Assembly: GCA_005877655.1 (NCBI GenBank)
Contig: VBOC01000160.1
Location: forward strand, 1 to 7,076
DNA: 7,076 nucleotides
Source of the DNA: Ignavibacteria bacterium
GTDB taxonomy: Bacteria; Bacteroidota; Ignavibacteria; UBA10030; SZUA-254
Direction: 5' to 3'
The notes under the pieces are model-generated. The model had not been told where the DNA came from, searched no databases, and saw only the letters and a program-made list of their open reading frames with translations. The stretch's first letter is position 1, and every line of letters starts with the position of its first letter. The position numbers and the translations under genes were made by a program. Of the stretch, positions 1 to 7,076 are shown in pieces.

Positions 1-1
1 C

Positions 2-2557
2 GCGGGGTGCGGACCGAGCCGGCATGAAATGGAACAGCAAGCCTCCGAGGAAGCCGCAGTGGCGCAGATCGGCCTCGGTGACCAGAATTACTCGCAGGCG
101 ATGGCTGCCATCCGTGAAGCGATGCGGCTCAACGGAGAGCTCAAGAACGACTCCGCTCTCGGCGAAAACTATATTGTTCTCTCAAACTGCCAGCGGCAGA
201 CCGGCGATTACGATAACGCGCTCGCGAGCCTGCAGGAAGCAATCGCATATTTCCATTCCCTCAACGAGCAACAGATCGAGCGCCGGGTAAGAATCGCTCT
301 GGCCGACCTCTATTACACAATATTCGACCCCACCGATGCCCTGCCGATCGCATCCGACGCCGCCTCTACGGCAAAGGTCTTCGCAAGCGTTCAAGACGCA
401 TTTCAAGGGCTCCTGATCGTGGCGCGGTCGTGTCACGCGCTCGAACGGTATGACGAAGAAGTGGCTGCCATCACGGAGCTCGCGCTCATCGACAGCCAGG
501 TTTATCGCGGGCAGAACCGTATGCTCTTTCTGAAGTCGATGATGGCGGCCTTTGCGGGCGCGGGCGATTCCAAGAAGACCACCGAGGCTTTCGAACGATG
601 GAAAAGCCGTGCCGCCGCGGGTGGCGAGGGCATGGGTCTCAGCCGCGTCTATTACAGCTGGGGGCTCTATCAGGAGTCGATGGCCCGTCCCGACAGCGCA
701 ATGAGGTCATATTCACGCGCGCTTGCCTATGCGGGTAAGGGCCGCAATCCCGCCCTCCAATCGGAAATCCTCAATAAACTCGGAAACCTGACCTACCGTT
801 CCCGCCGGTTTGCCGATGCGCACCGGTACTTTTCCGAAGCGCTCGATCTCTCACGCCAGACGAACTCCAGGGTGATGAAGGAGATGGCGGGGCTGGCGCT
901 CATCGCGTGCGAAGCCAAAGCAGGGCAGGAAGGTCCGGGCCCTTCGACGGCCGAGCTTATCGGCCGCTGTGTCGCGACGGTCGATTCCTGCCGGAACTCG
1001 GGTTTTCATGCCGGGGCCGCTCTGGGGTATTTCATGACAGGCCGGTTGACCGAGGCGGCGGGAAATTCCCCCGCTGCGCTGCCATATTTCCACGAGGCTC
1101 TGGACATCTACGAGCAGCATTCATTCGAACCGCAAAACGAATCATTGGAATTTATCAACACCTACATGGAGGGGGAGAAGACATCGTGGCACGACGCCCT
1201 CATTAGATTTTATTGTTCGTCGGGCCGGGCAGACAGCGTTTTCACGCTTGTCGAGCGGAAGAACCTCCTCGGCCTGAGGTCGTTCTATTCGCGCCTCTCG
1301 GTCAAAGACTCCGATCCGAAGGTTGCCCAGAAAATCTCCGCCGTCCAGTGGAATATCAGGGCCCTGCGTTTGCTCGATCAGGACTACCTGGAAGGCCTGG
1401 CGGGCGGCTCGCCGGAGGGTTCTCAGCGGCTCCGGTCGCTCACCGCCGCATACCCCGAGCGGCTGCAGAAGACCGCCGCGTCGGTCACGGAGCTTTCGGC
1501 GTTGAACTCAAACTTTCCGTGGCTCCTGTACCCGCGCCGGCTCGAACTCGGCGCGATCCGTGAGGCGCTGCCCCGGAAGAGCGCGCTCGTTGAGTTCATA
1601 CCCTCGCTCAATGAATTATATCTGCTCGTCATAACGCCCGATGCCGTCTCCATCCGGACCTCTCCGATCGGGCGGCAATCGCTCCTTCAACTTACAAACG
1701 ATTACTCCCGGCTTGCCGGCGAGATCCATTTGAGCGCCAACGGCATCTGGGTCACCAACACCGCCGTGCAATCGCGACTGAGCGGGCTTTCATCCGTGCT
1801 TTTCAGGGCAATCTTCGCGCCCATTCTGGGCGACCTCGCGCGGGCGGAAAAATTGTACCTGGTTCCCCCCGGAGATTTCGGATGGCTTCCGCTCCATACG
1901 TTGCGGGGGGAGGGGCGGCCTCTCGCCGACCGCATGAACATCAGTTATCTTCCTACGGCGGCAGGCCTGCTCTTCTCGTCTCCCCGGGGAACAGTTGTCA
2001 ATAGAATAGTCGCGATCGGGCATCCGGGCAGGACGGCGTGGGACGTGGAATACGAGCTGAAGGATATCCGTGGTTTTTTTGACAATGCCAGAATGTATTT
2101 CGGTCCTAAGGCGACTCTGAATCATCTGTTGGACACGGCCCGGGACGTGGTCCACATCGCGGCGGAGTTTCAATTCGATGGAAACGTTCCGAATAATTCG
2201 GTTCTCCTGCTGGCCGATCGGAAGGATCCGTTTGGATTGCACAGGGTGCCCCTTGGCGAGCTGGCCGCAATCCCGCGGCCTCAGGCGATCGTCTTCAGTG
2301 ACATCTCGCAGCGTCCCGGGGGAATGACCCACTATGGACCGCTCCTGTTCCTGGCAAACGGGACGAAAACTGTGGTCGCCTCGGTATGGCAGGCCGACCG
2401 GAAAGCCAAGAAATATTTTGGCGAGGGATTTTACACCGCGCTGCTGGCGGGCGTGTCGGCGAGCGATGCCTATCAACATGCAGTGGAGGGAATGATCAAG
2501 CAGCCGGAGTTCTACCAGTTGCAGCGATGGGGGCTTTTTTACCAGTACGGAAAGTGA
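2..2557 (+). CDS. TPR-repeat CHAT-domain protein, 5'-truncated by window edge; CHAT catalytic residues apparently lost
   Basis: The reading frame is open from base 2, with nine sense codons before the first ATG at 29, which has no ribosome binding site. The true start is therefore probably outside the window. Numbered from that ATG, the visible part has 842 residues. Residues about 1-370 are helical TPR-type repeats; clear ones lie near 46-80 (GDYDNALASLQEAIAYF), 205-278 (RRFADAHRYFSEALDL) and 328-366 (AALPYFHEALDIY). A helical linker follows. From about 510 to the end is a CHAT (caspase-HetF-associated with TPRs) domain, shown by ALVEFIPSLNELYLLVI, the VVHIAA strand, and TKTVVASVWQADRKAKKYF followed by FYTALLAG. 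In active CHAT proteases a His-Gly follows the 'HxA' strand and a Cys sits in 'LSAC'. Here those places read AAEF (Glu713) and FSDI (Ile759). Family knowledge says CHAT proteins are cysteine peptidases or scaffolds in signalling and defence. I infer a non-catalytic, protein-binding role. The substrate or partner is unknown. Confidence 0.85.
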   Translation, partial: AGCGPSRHEMEQQASEEAAVAQIGLGDQNYSQAMAAIREAMRLNGELKNDSALGENYIVLSNCQRQTGDYDNALASLQEAIAYFHSLNEQQIERRVRIALADLYYTIFDPTDALPIASDAASTAKVFASVQDAFQGLLIVARSCHALERYDEEVAAITELALIDSQVYRGQNRMLFLKSMMAAFAGAGDSKKTTEAFERWKSRAAAGGEGMGLSRVYYSWGLYQESMARPDSAMRSYSRALAYAGKGRNPALQSEILNKLGNLTYRSRRFADAHRYFSEALDLSRQTNSRVMKEMAGLALIACEAKAGQEGPGPSTAELIGRCVATVDSCRNSGFHAGAALGYFMTGRLTEAAGNSPAALPYFHEALDIYEQHSFEPQNESLEFINTYMEGEKTSWHDALIRFYCSSGRADSVFTLVERKNLLGLRSFYSRLSVKDSDPKVAQKISAVQWNIRALRLLDQDYLEGLAGGSPEGSQRLRSLTAAYPERLQKTAASVTELSALNSNFPWLLYPRRLELGAIREALPRKSALVEFIPSLNELYLLVITPDAVSIRTSPIGRQSLLQLTNDYSRLAGEIHLSANGIWVTNTAVQSRLSGLSSVLFRAIFAPILGDLARAEKLYLVPPGDFGWLPLHTLRGEGRPLADRMNISYLPTAAGLLFSSPRGTVVNRIVAIGHPGRTAWDVEYELKDIRGFFDNARMYFGPKATLNHLLDTARDVVHIAAEFQFDGNVPNNSVLLLADRKDPFGLHRVPLGELAAIPRPQAIVFSDISQRPGGMTHYGPLLFLANGTKTVVASVWQADRKAKKYFGEGFYTALLAGVSASDAYQHAVEGMIKQPEFYQLQRWGLFYQYGK

Positions 2558-2584
2558 AGGGAGGGATCGCGCAGGGGGGCGGTT

Positions 2585-3442
2585 TTATTCCCGCTGAATC
2601 TTTACTCTGCCCAGCCCAGCGTCGATCTTGATGTTCATCTTGCCCGCGGCCGACCGGTAGTTTGAGCTGAAATAATTGTTCTGCTGAAGCTCGCTGAAAT
2701 CCGGATCCAGATCGATGTGGGCGATCCAGCTCTTCTCGTAGATGATTCTGGCGCCGACCGATTCCGGGATCCTCACCGTCAGCGAGCCCAACCCGACTTC
2801 AATGTCGACGTCGACCTCCTTGTTCAGCTTCCCGCCGAAATCGAGCAGGTAGCTGCCGACTCCTCCCTCGAATTTCATGTGGTTGAAATTTGCATTGCAC
2901 AACCCTTCGGCGCTGAACTTGCACAATCCGGATTCCAGCGTCAGGTCTTCGATCACTGTTTTGTTGGGCGAACCGAACGCGAGCCATACGGAGCTTGCCC
3001 CCGCCGAGATTTTCAGATCCTTCACGCGCAGGCCGGTAAGGTCGAACATCCCCTTCCCCAGCCCGAGACTGATGTCGAAGGAGATCGGTACGGCGTCGGT
3101 GAGACGGACCTTCCAGGAATCGGAATTAAAACCCTCGAAGTTGATCGAGCGCTTGCCCTGCTTCGAACCGTGTTCCGCGTTCGTATTGATCGTGACATAT
3201 CCGATGCGGTCCCGGATGGCGTATTCGATGAAGTTATCGGGATCGATCCCTTTTTCGCTTTCGATATCAGCATCGAGGACGGCCGACCGCGTTCCGCGTG
3301 CGACGGCGACGTCGCCGAATCCCGCCGAAAGCGTCACCTTGAGCTCCTTCTCTTCAGACTTGGGGACTTCCTTGTGGTAGCGGTGAGAGGCGAAAAATGC
3401 GAATCCGCTCAACAGGCCGATGCCTGCGACGGAGGATAGCAA
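2585..3442 (-). CDS. Single-pass membrane protein with toast-rack/LiaF-like beta-repeat exterior, partner of the ECF sigma factor
   Basis: The protein has 285 residues from a TTG start at 3442. It begins with a hydrophobic helix (residues 1-18, LLSSVAGIGLLSGFAFFA) and a short basic/polar stretch, then a long beta-rich part. That part repeats a glycine-centred strand pattern: SAGFGDVAV (39-47), LGLGKGMFDL (126-135), EGGVGSYLLDFGG (192-204), VGLGSLTVRIPE (217-227) and AGLGRVKI (275-282). This spacing and the closing motif resemble the toast-rack and LiaF C-terminal families of bacterial envelope-stress proteins. It lies directly downstream of the sigma gene on the same strand. The frame has no ATG or GTG start. 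The open frame extends upstream through charged residues (GRDR) to an ATT at 3481-3479, which overlaps the sigma stop codon and lies about 10 bases after a GGGG run. The real start may be that ATT, giving 13 more residues and positive charges before the helix. I infer a sensor or regulator of the sigma factor. The N-terminal segment is too short for a classical zinc anti-sigma domain. Confidence 0.75.
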   Translation of the reverse strand: MLSSVAGIGLLSGFAFFASHRYHKEVPKSEEKELKVTLSAGFGDVAVARGTRSAVLDADIESEKGIDPDNFIEYAIRDRIGYVTINTNAEHGSKQGKRSINFEGFNSDSWKVRLTDAVPISFDISLGLGKGMFDLTGLRVKDLKISAGASSVWLAFGSPNKTVIEDLTLESGLCKFSAEGLCNANFNHMKFEGGVGSYLLDFGGKLNKEVDVDIEVGLGSLTVRIPESVGARIIYEKSWIAHIDLDPDFSELQQNNYFSSNYRSAAGKMNIKIDAGLGRVKIQRE

Positions 3443-3473
3443 GATGGGAATGGCGCGGTCGCGCCCTATTGTT

Positions 3474-4145
3474 TCAGTAATGCGATATTTTGCCCCGCAG
3501 GTACTTATTCAGGAGTTCGCGGGCCCGGAAGATATGGGCTTTTACCGTTCCGATCGGGAGGCGCAGAATATGGGCGATTTCCGCGTAATCGCGTTCTTCG
3601 TTATGGCGGAGGATGATCACCCGCTTGTACTTTTCGGGAAGGGCGTTAATGGCCTCCTCGATCAGCCGGGCGCGCTGGCGTTGGATGATCGATTTATCGG
3701 GCTGATAGGTCGTGTCGGGAAGTTCGAAGCGGTAGTCGCTCTCCTCCAGCCCGATCGGTTTGTCGATCGAGAAGGTTTCAAGCTTCTTCTTCCGGATGTA
3801 ATCGATGGTGCTGTTGGTGGCGATCTTGTAAAGCCAGGTCGAGAACGCATACGCTTCATTAAAATTCTTCAGGGACGCGAAGGCCTTGACGAAGGTTTCC
3901 TGTGTAAGATCCTCGACCTGTTCTCTGACGTGAACGATCCGGTAGATGAGATTGAAAATCGGATCGTGATATTTCTGGAGTAGTCGTTTGTAAGCGGACT
4001 GGTTTCCGCGGAGGGCTTCATGGATGAGCCGGGAGTCTTCTTTGCGGGTGTCAACTCGACCCTGAGCGCGGCGCTTTTCGTCCTCTTCGGAAGCCGGCCT
4101 TCCTCCGGGGGACTTCGCCGGCTTCTTTATGTTTTTCTTCGGCAT
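3474..4145 (-). CDS. ECF-type RNA polymerase sigma factor with basic N-terminal extension
   Basis: The gene encodes 223 residues from an ATG at 4145. Sigma region 2 spans about residues 46-121. It contains the core-polymerase contact motif DLTQETF (79-85) and the -10 recognition helix around FSTWLYKIATNSTIDYIRK (101-119). A linker rich in D, E and P follows (122-158). Region 4 spans 160-218, with LPEKYKRVIILRH and the helix-turn-helix YAEIAHILRLPIGTVKAHIFRARELL type pattern at 187-212. Regions 1.1, 1.2 and 3 are absent, as expected for ECF sigma factors of the RpoE type. The first 35 or so residues are an unusual Lys/Arg/Pro-rich segment (MPKKNIKKPAKSPGGRP) with no family counterpart that I recognise. 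No alternative ATG or GTG start fits between it and region 2, so I keep this start although no clear Shine-Dalgarno precedes it. The role is to direct RNA polymerase to an alternative regulon. The downstream membrane protein is the likely controller. Confidence 0.95.
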   Translation of the reverse strand: MPKKNIKKPAKSPGGRPASEEDEKRRAQGRVDTRKEDSRLIHEALRGNQSAYKRLLQKYHDPIFNLIYRIVHVREQVEDLTQETFVKAFASLKNFNEAYAFSTWLYKIATNSTIDYIRKKKLETFSIDKPIGLEESDYRFELPDTTYQPDKSIIQRQRARLIEEAINALPEKYKRVIILRHNEERDYAEIAHILRLPIGTVKAHIFRARELLNKYLRGKISHY

Positions 4146-4170
4146 CCCATGATTCAGCAGCTTCGGGCAC

Positions 4171-4183
4171 CGCTAACATAGCG
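4171..4183. promoter_or_regulatory. Perfect 5-bp-arm palindrome over the putative -10 of the sigma gene (operator candidate)
   Basis: CGCTA-ACA-TAGCG is a perfect inverted repeat with a three-base centre. The putative -10 hexamer of the sigma promoter lies wholly inside it, so a dimeric repressor bound here would block transcription. Arms this short can arise by chance, so only the position makes it notable. Confidence 0.25.
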
Positions 4184-4203
4184 AAAAATCGAGCGAGAGG
4201 CAA
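4175..4203 (-). promoter_or_regulatory. Putative sigma-70-like promoter of the ECF sigma gene
   Basis: Read on the minus strand, TTGCCT (4203-4198) and TATGTT (4180-4175) are separated by exactly 17 bases. Each matches the TTGACA/TATAAT consensus at four of six positions. Transcription would begin near 4168, leaving a leader of about 22 bases before the ATG at 4145. The spacing is ideal but the hexamers are imperfect, and promoters in FCB bacteria often differ from the E. coli type. Confidence 0.4.
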
Positions 4204-4224
4204 GGCGGTGATTTGAATAATTAG

Positions 4225-4805
<581 letters not shown>

Positions 4806-4808
4806 CAT

Positions 4809-4812
4809 GGAG
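4809..4812 (+). promoter_or_regulatory. Shine-Dalgarno GGAG setting the S41 peptidase start at 4819
   Basis: GGAG lies six bases before the ATG at 4819. The earlier in-frame ATG at 4807 overlaps this site and has no ribosome binding site of its own. This favours 4819 as the start. It is the only clear Shine-Dalgarno in the window. Confidence 0.6.
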
Positions 4813-4818
4813 TATCAC

Positions 4819-6495
4819 ATGAGACGATGGCTTTCAGTCCGAAACCGCTTCGTTGCATTCATCATCGCGGGGATCGTCCTCGCAGGAAGCGCGTGCATCG
4901 TGGCCTTTCGGCTTTCCGATTCGGATTACTTTTTCAAGATCAATAAGAGCATCGATATCTTCGGCCGTGTCTATAAGGAAGTGTCGTTGAATTATGTGGA
5001 TGATGTCGATCCCGAGAAATTCATGGAATCCGGCATCGACGGCATGCTGAGCACGCTCGACCCGTATACCAATTTCATCAGCGAGAGCGAAGGGGATGAA
5101 GTTGAGCTGATCACCACCGGAAAATACGGAGGGATCGGCGTGACCATCGGCCTGCGGGAGGGGAACATTACCGTCATCACGCTCATGGAAGGCTATTCCG
5201 CCCAGCGACAGGGCATTCAGCCGGGCGACCATATTCTCGAGATCGAAGGCAAATCGGTGGTGGGCGCCAAACCGGAGGCCGTCCGCTCGATGACCCGGGG
5301 CGAGCCGGGGACCGAGGTTCGCCTCAAGGTGGAACGGGATGGAGAACCGAAACCGCTGGACTTTGTGCTGGTCAGGGAAGAAATCCAGCTTCACAATGTC
5401 AGCTACGCCGACATCCTCGATGACGGCGTCGGATACATTCGGCTCGAGCGCTTCGCCCGCGGGGCGGGGGACGAGCTTCGGCTGGCGATAAAGGATTTAA
5501 AATTGAAAGGGCCGCTTAAGGGCATCATTGTGGATCTGCGCGACAATCCCGGAGGGCTCCTTGACGTCGCCGTTGATGTCGTCGAAAAATTCGCCGCGAA
5601 GGGGAGCCTGGTGGTGAGCACCCGTGGCCGGAGACCCGAATCGGAGCGAAAATTCTTCGTGACCGAAGAGCCGATGCTGCCCGACATCCCCATCGTTCTC
5701 CTCGTGAATCGCAACAGCGCGAGTGCAAGTGAAATTGTGGCCGGCGCCCTCCAGGACCTGGATCGCGGAGTCATCCTCGGAACACGTACCTTCGGGAAAG
5801 GGCTCGTCCAGACGATCACACCGCTCTCATATAATACGCAGTTGAAAATCACGACCGCAAAATACTACACGCCGAGCGGCAGGTGCATTCAGGAAATCGA
5901 CTACATGCACAAGAATAAGGACGGGGTGTTTGCGATTACGCCCGACAGCCTGCGGCGTGAATTTAAGACGCTGAAGGGCCGCAAGGAGTTTGAGTCCGGA
6001 GGGATTCAGCCGGACACCCTGGTTCCGGAGCCCGCGCGCACCGAGGTGTACAGCGATTTGCTACGGAAGTCGATGTACTTCAAGTTTGCCACTCGCTATG
6101 CCGCCGAGCATAAGGAACCGCCAGTTTCCTTCAACGCCGACACGCTTACCAGCCAGTTCCGGAGATTTCTGCATGAACAGAAGTTTACGTTTCAGGATGA
6201 GGGAGAGCGAAAGCTTGGAGAGTTGAGCGAGACAGCCCACAAGCTTCAATACAGCGCCCCCGTTCTGGACGAGCTCGACAAGCTCAAGAAAAAGTTCGAA
6301 GAGGAGAAGTCAAAGAGCCTAGATCGCGACAAAGAAGATATCGCCAATGCGTTGAAGATTGAAATCATGAGCCGGTACAAAGGTGAACACGGAAGGATCG
6401 AGACGTCACTCGCGAGCGACACGCAGTTGAAAGCCGCCCGGAGCCTGTTCAAAGATCCGCGGGCATATTCCCGGCTCCTCGCAGCTCAGCACTAA
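4819..6495 (+). CDS. C-terminal processing peptidase, S41 family (CtpA/Prc type), with PDZ domain
   Basis: A serine protease with 558 residues from ATG 4819, or 562 from ATG 4807; the numbers here follow the longer form. A single hydrophobic segment (15-34) should anchor or export it to the periplasm. Its GSAC end is a poor lipobox, so I do not call a lipoprotein. A short helical region with LDPYTNFI (84-91) leads to a PDZ domain at about 103-190 (GGIGVTIG, GIQPGDHILEIEG), which binds C-terminal tails of substrates. The S41 core (about 195-375) carries LRDNPGG (244-250). NSASASE places the nucleophile at Ser306, with Asp317 in ALQD and the general base Lys331 in TFGKG. The 25-residue Ser-Lys spacing equals that of E. 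coli Prc (430/455), so the enzyme looks active. A long charged helical tail (about 400-562, with coiled-coil-like KLKKKFEEEKSK) is common in related Bacteroidetes enzymes. Likely roles are trimming or degrading envelope proteins. It probably shares a transcript with tmk. Confidence 0.95.
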   Translation: MRRWLSVRNRFVAFIIAGIVLAGSACIVAFRLSDSDYFFKINKSIDIFGRVYKEVSLNYVDDVDPEKFMESGIDGMLSTLDPYTNFISESEGDEVELITTGKYGGIGVTIGLREGNITVITLMEGYSAQRQGIQPGDHILEIEGKSVVGAKPEAVRSMTRGEPGTEVRLKVERDGEPKPLDFVLVREEIQLHNVSYADILDDGVGYIRLERFARGAGDELRLAIKDLKLKGPLKGIIVDLRDNPGGLLDVAVDVVEKFAAKGSLVVSTRGRRPESERKFFVTEEPMLPDIPIVLLVNRNSASASEIVAGALQDLDRGVILGTRTFGKGLVQTITPLSYNTQLKITTAKYYTPSGRCIQEIDYMHKNKDGVFAITPDSLRREFKTLKGRKEFESGGIQPDTLVPEPARTEVYSDLLRKSMYFKFATRYAAEHKEPPVSFNADTLTSQFRRFLHEQKFTFQDEGERKLGELSETAHKLQYSAPVLDELDKLKKKFEEEKSKSLDRDKEDIANALKIEIMSRYKGEHGRIETSLASDTQLKAARSLFKDPRAYSRLLAAQH

Positions 6496-6518
6496 TTGGA
6501 ATGATTTACCTACAAGAC

Positions 6519-6549
6519 CAACCCCAGCCTGGGTCACAGGCTGGGGTTG
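6519..6549. terminator. Perfect 13-bp hairpin between convergent genes, probable bidirectional terminator
   Basis: CAACCCCAGCCTG (6519-6531) and its exact reverse complement (6537-6549) enclose the loop GGTCA. The hairpin starts 24 bases after the S41 stop and ends 21 bases before the stop of the opposing gene, so it can serve both. The run of T after the stem is weak on both strands, so termination may be less efficient than at a canonical intrinsic terminator. Confidence 0.8.
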
Positions 6550-6570
6550 TCGAATCACTCACCGGGAAAG

Positions 6571-7076
6571 TCACTTCGTAAACACCATTTTCTTCACGTC
6601 GACGAAATTGCCGGCCCGCAGGCGGTAGAAGTAAACCCCGCTAGCGAGAGTTCTGGCGTCGAACGTGACTGATCTGAAACTTGCCGGCTGAAACTCATCT
6701 ACGAGAGTGATTACTTCCTGCCCAAACACATTGAAGACTTTCAAGGATACTTGCGCGTCCGCGGAAAGAGCATATCGAATCACGCATGTCGGGTTGAAGG
6801 GATTCGGATAGCTTCCCTCAAGCAAGGTCTTTGTTGGAAGGGGTGGCGGTGTGTTTCCTTCCGTGCCTCCGGTGGCGGAAGTCCTTGTCGCGAAACATGT
6901 GGCAGTGTTAATTGTCGCCCAATTCGTGCTGGCCGACTCATCACCCCATACGTTTACCGCAGTCACCCAGTAGGTTGAGGTGCATGACGGCCCGGGGCTG
7001 AGGCCGTTCCCGTACAGCACCGCACAGTCGGTATCGGAACTAACCGTGCTATCCACGACTTTGAATACCCCCCGGG
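6571..7076 (-). CDS. Secreted protein with FnIII-like end and type IX secretion C-terminal sorting domain (5'-truncated)
   Basis: The frame is open through the right edge, so this is only the C-terminal 167 or so residues; the GTG at 7056 is an ordinary internal Val. The first visible part (about residues 1-50 from that Val) resembles the end of a fibronectin type III domain (TYWVTAVNVWGDES). A Thr/Gly/Pro-rich linker follows (GNTPPPLPTK). The last 80 or so residues are a type A T9SS sorting domain: YPNPFNPT (83-90), IRYAL, VSLKVFNVFGQEV, a LVDE loop, VTFDA, LASGVYFYRL and a final KKMVFTK. In known systems this beta-sandwich guides the protein through the outer membrane and is then removed by the PorU sortase. 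The catalytic or binding part of the protein lies outside the window, so its substrate is unknown. Confidence 0.9.
   Translation of the reverse strand, partial: RGVFKVVDSTVSSDTDCAVLYGNGLSPGPSCTSTYWVTAVNVWGDESASTNWATINTATCFATRTSATGGTEGNTPPPLPTKTLLEGSYPNPFNPTCVIRYALSADAQVSLKVFNVFGQEVITLVDEFQPASFRSVTFDARTLASGVYFYRLRAGNFVDVKKMVFTK

Noticed and set aside
1790..2479. Open frame of 229 codons on the minus strand inside the CHAT gene
   Set aside because: Its product is rich in Arg and Pro with no recognisable domain. It lies opposite a conserved CHAT domain, so it is a shadow of GC-rich coding DNA.
2559..2579. G-rich run between the convergent CHAT and toast-rack genes, as a possible G-quadruplex or terminator
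   Set aside because: Four separate G-triplets with proper loops cannot be drawn. Only a 4-bp stem forms nearby, so neither structure is supported.
2717..3439. Open frame of 240 codons on the plus strand opposite the toast-rack gene
   Set aside because: The minus-strand protein shows a TM helix and regular glycine-strand repeats. The plus-strand product shows no domain or pattern, so it is a shadow.
3420..3983. Open frame of 187 codons on the plus strand opposite the sigma gene
   Set aside because: The minus strand encodes clear sigma regions 2 and 4, and the plus frame is a complement artefact.
4826..4900. Lipoprotein signal for the S41 peptidase (Cys after GSA)
   Set aside because: Position -3 is Gly rather than Leu, Val or Ile, and hydrophobic residues continue past the Cys. 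A membrane anchor or ordinary signal fits better.
4834..5394. Open frame of 186 codons on the minus strand opposite the S41 peptidase
   Set aside because: The peptidase frame has a signal segment and PDZ domain across the same bases. The opposite frame shows no recognisable features.

Overview
The window looks like a chromosomal piece of a moderately GC-rich member of the FCB group, most likely Ignavibacteria or another Bacteroidetes/Chlorobi relative. The strongest clue is the protein at the right edge. It ends in a type IX secretion (Por) sorting domain with the YPNPFNPT, GQEV, FDA, LASGVYFYRL and KKM signatures. Other clues are the long tail on the S41 peptidase, the TPR-CHAT architecture, and the scarcity of Shine-Dalgarno sequences (only one clear example). 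This placement is inference from protein style; no rRNA or marker tree is possible here.

Layout from left to right. (1) Positions 2-2557, plus strand: the 3' part of a large TPR-CHAT protein, open at the left edge. Its CHAT fold is recognisable, but both catalytic positions appear substituted. (2) Positions 2585-4145, minus strand: a two-gene unit, an ECF-type sigma factor followed by a one-TM protein with a repetitive beta-rich 'toast-rack'/LiaF-like exterior. The second gene has no ATG or GTG start and probably depends on translational coupling. It ends 27 bp from the stop of the CHAT gene (convergent). (3) Positions 4146-4248: a divergent intergenic region with a plausible sigma-70-like promoter for the sigma gene, whose -10 lies inside a perfect palindrome. 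(4) Positions 4249-4805, plus strand: thymidylate kinase broken into two overlapping fragments, with about 20 central residues missing. (5) Positions 4819-6495, plus strand: a complete C-terminal processing peptidase (S41) with an intact Ser/Lys dyad. (6) Positions 6519-6549: a perfect 13-bp hairpin between convergent genes, probably a shared terminator. (7) Positions 6571-7076, minus strand: the C-terminal end of a secreted FnIII-like protein with a T9SS sorting domain.

Functionally, the sigma factor and its membrane partner look like an envelope-responsive regulatory pair without a classical anti-sigma domain. The S41 peptidase and the T9SS cargo are also envelope or export functions. Tmk is a housekeeping enzyme of dTTP synthesis, so its broken state is either a sequence or assembly error or implies a second copy elsewhere. 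The items most worth a second look are the apparent CHAT pseudoprotease, the broken tmk, and the sigma/toast-rack pair with its non-canonical start.
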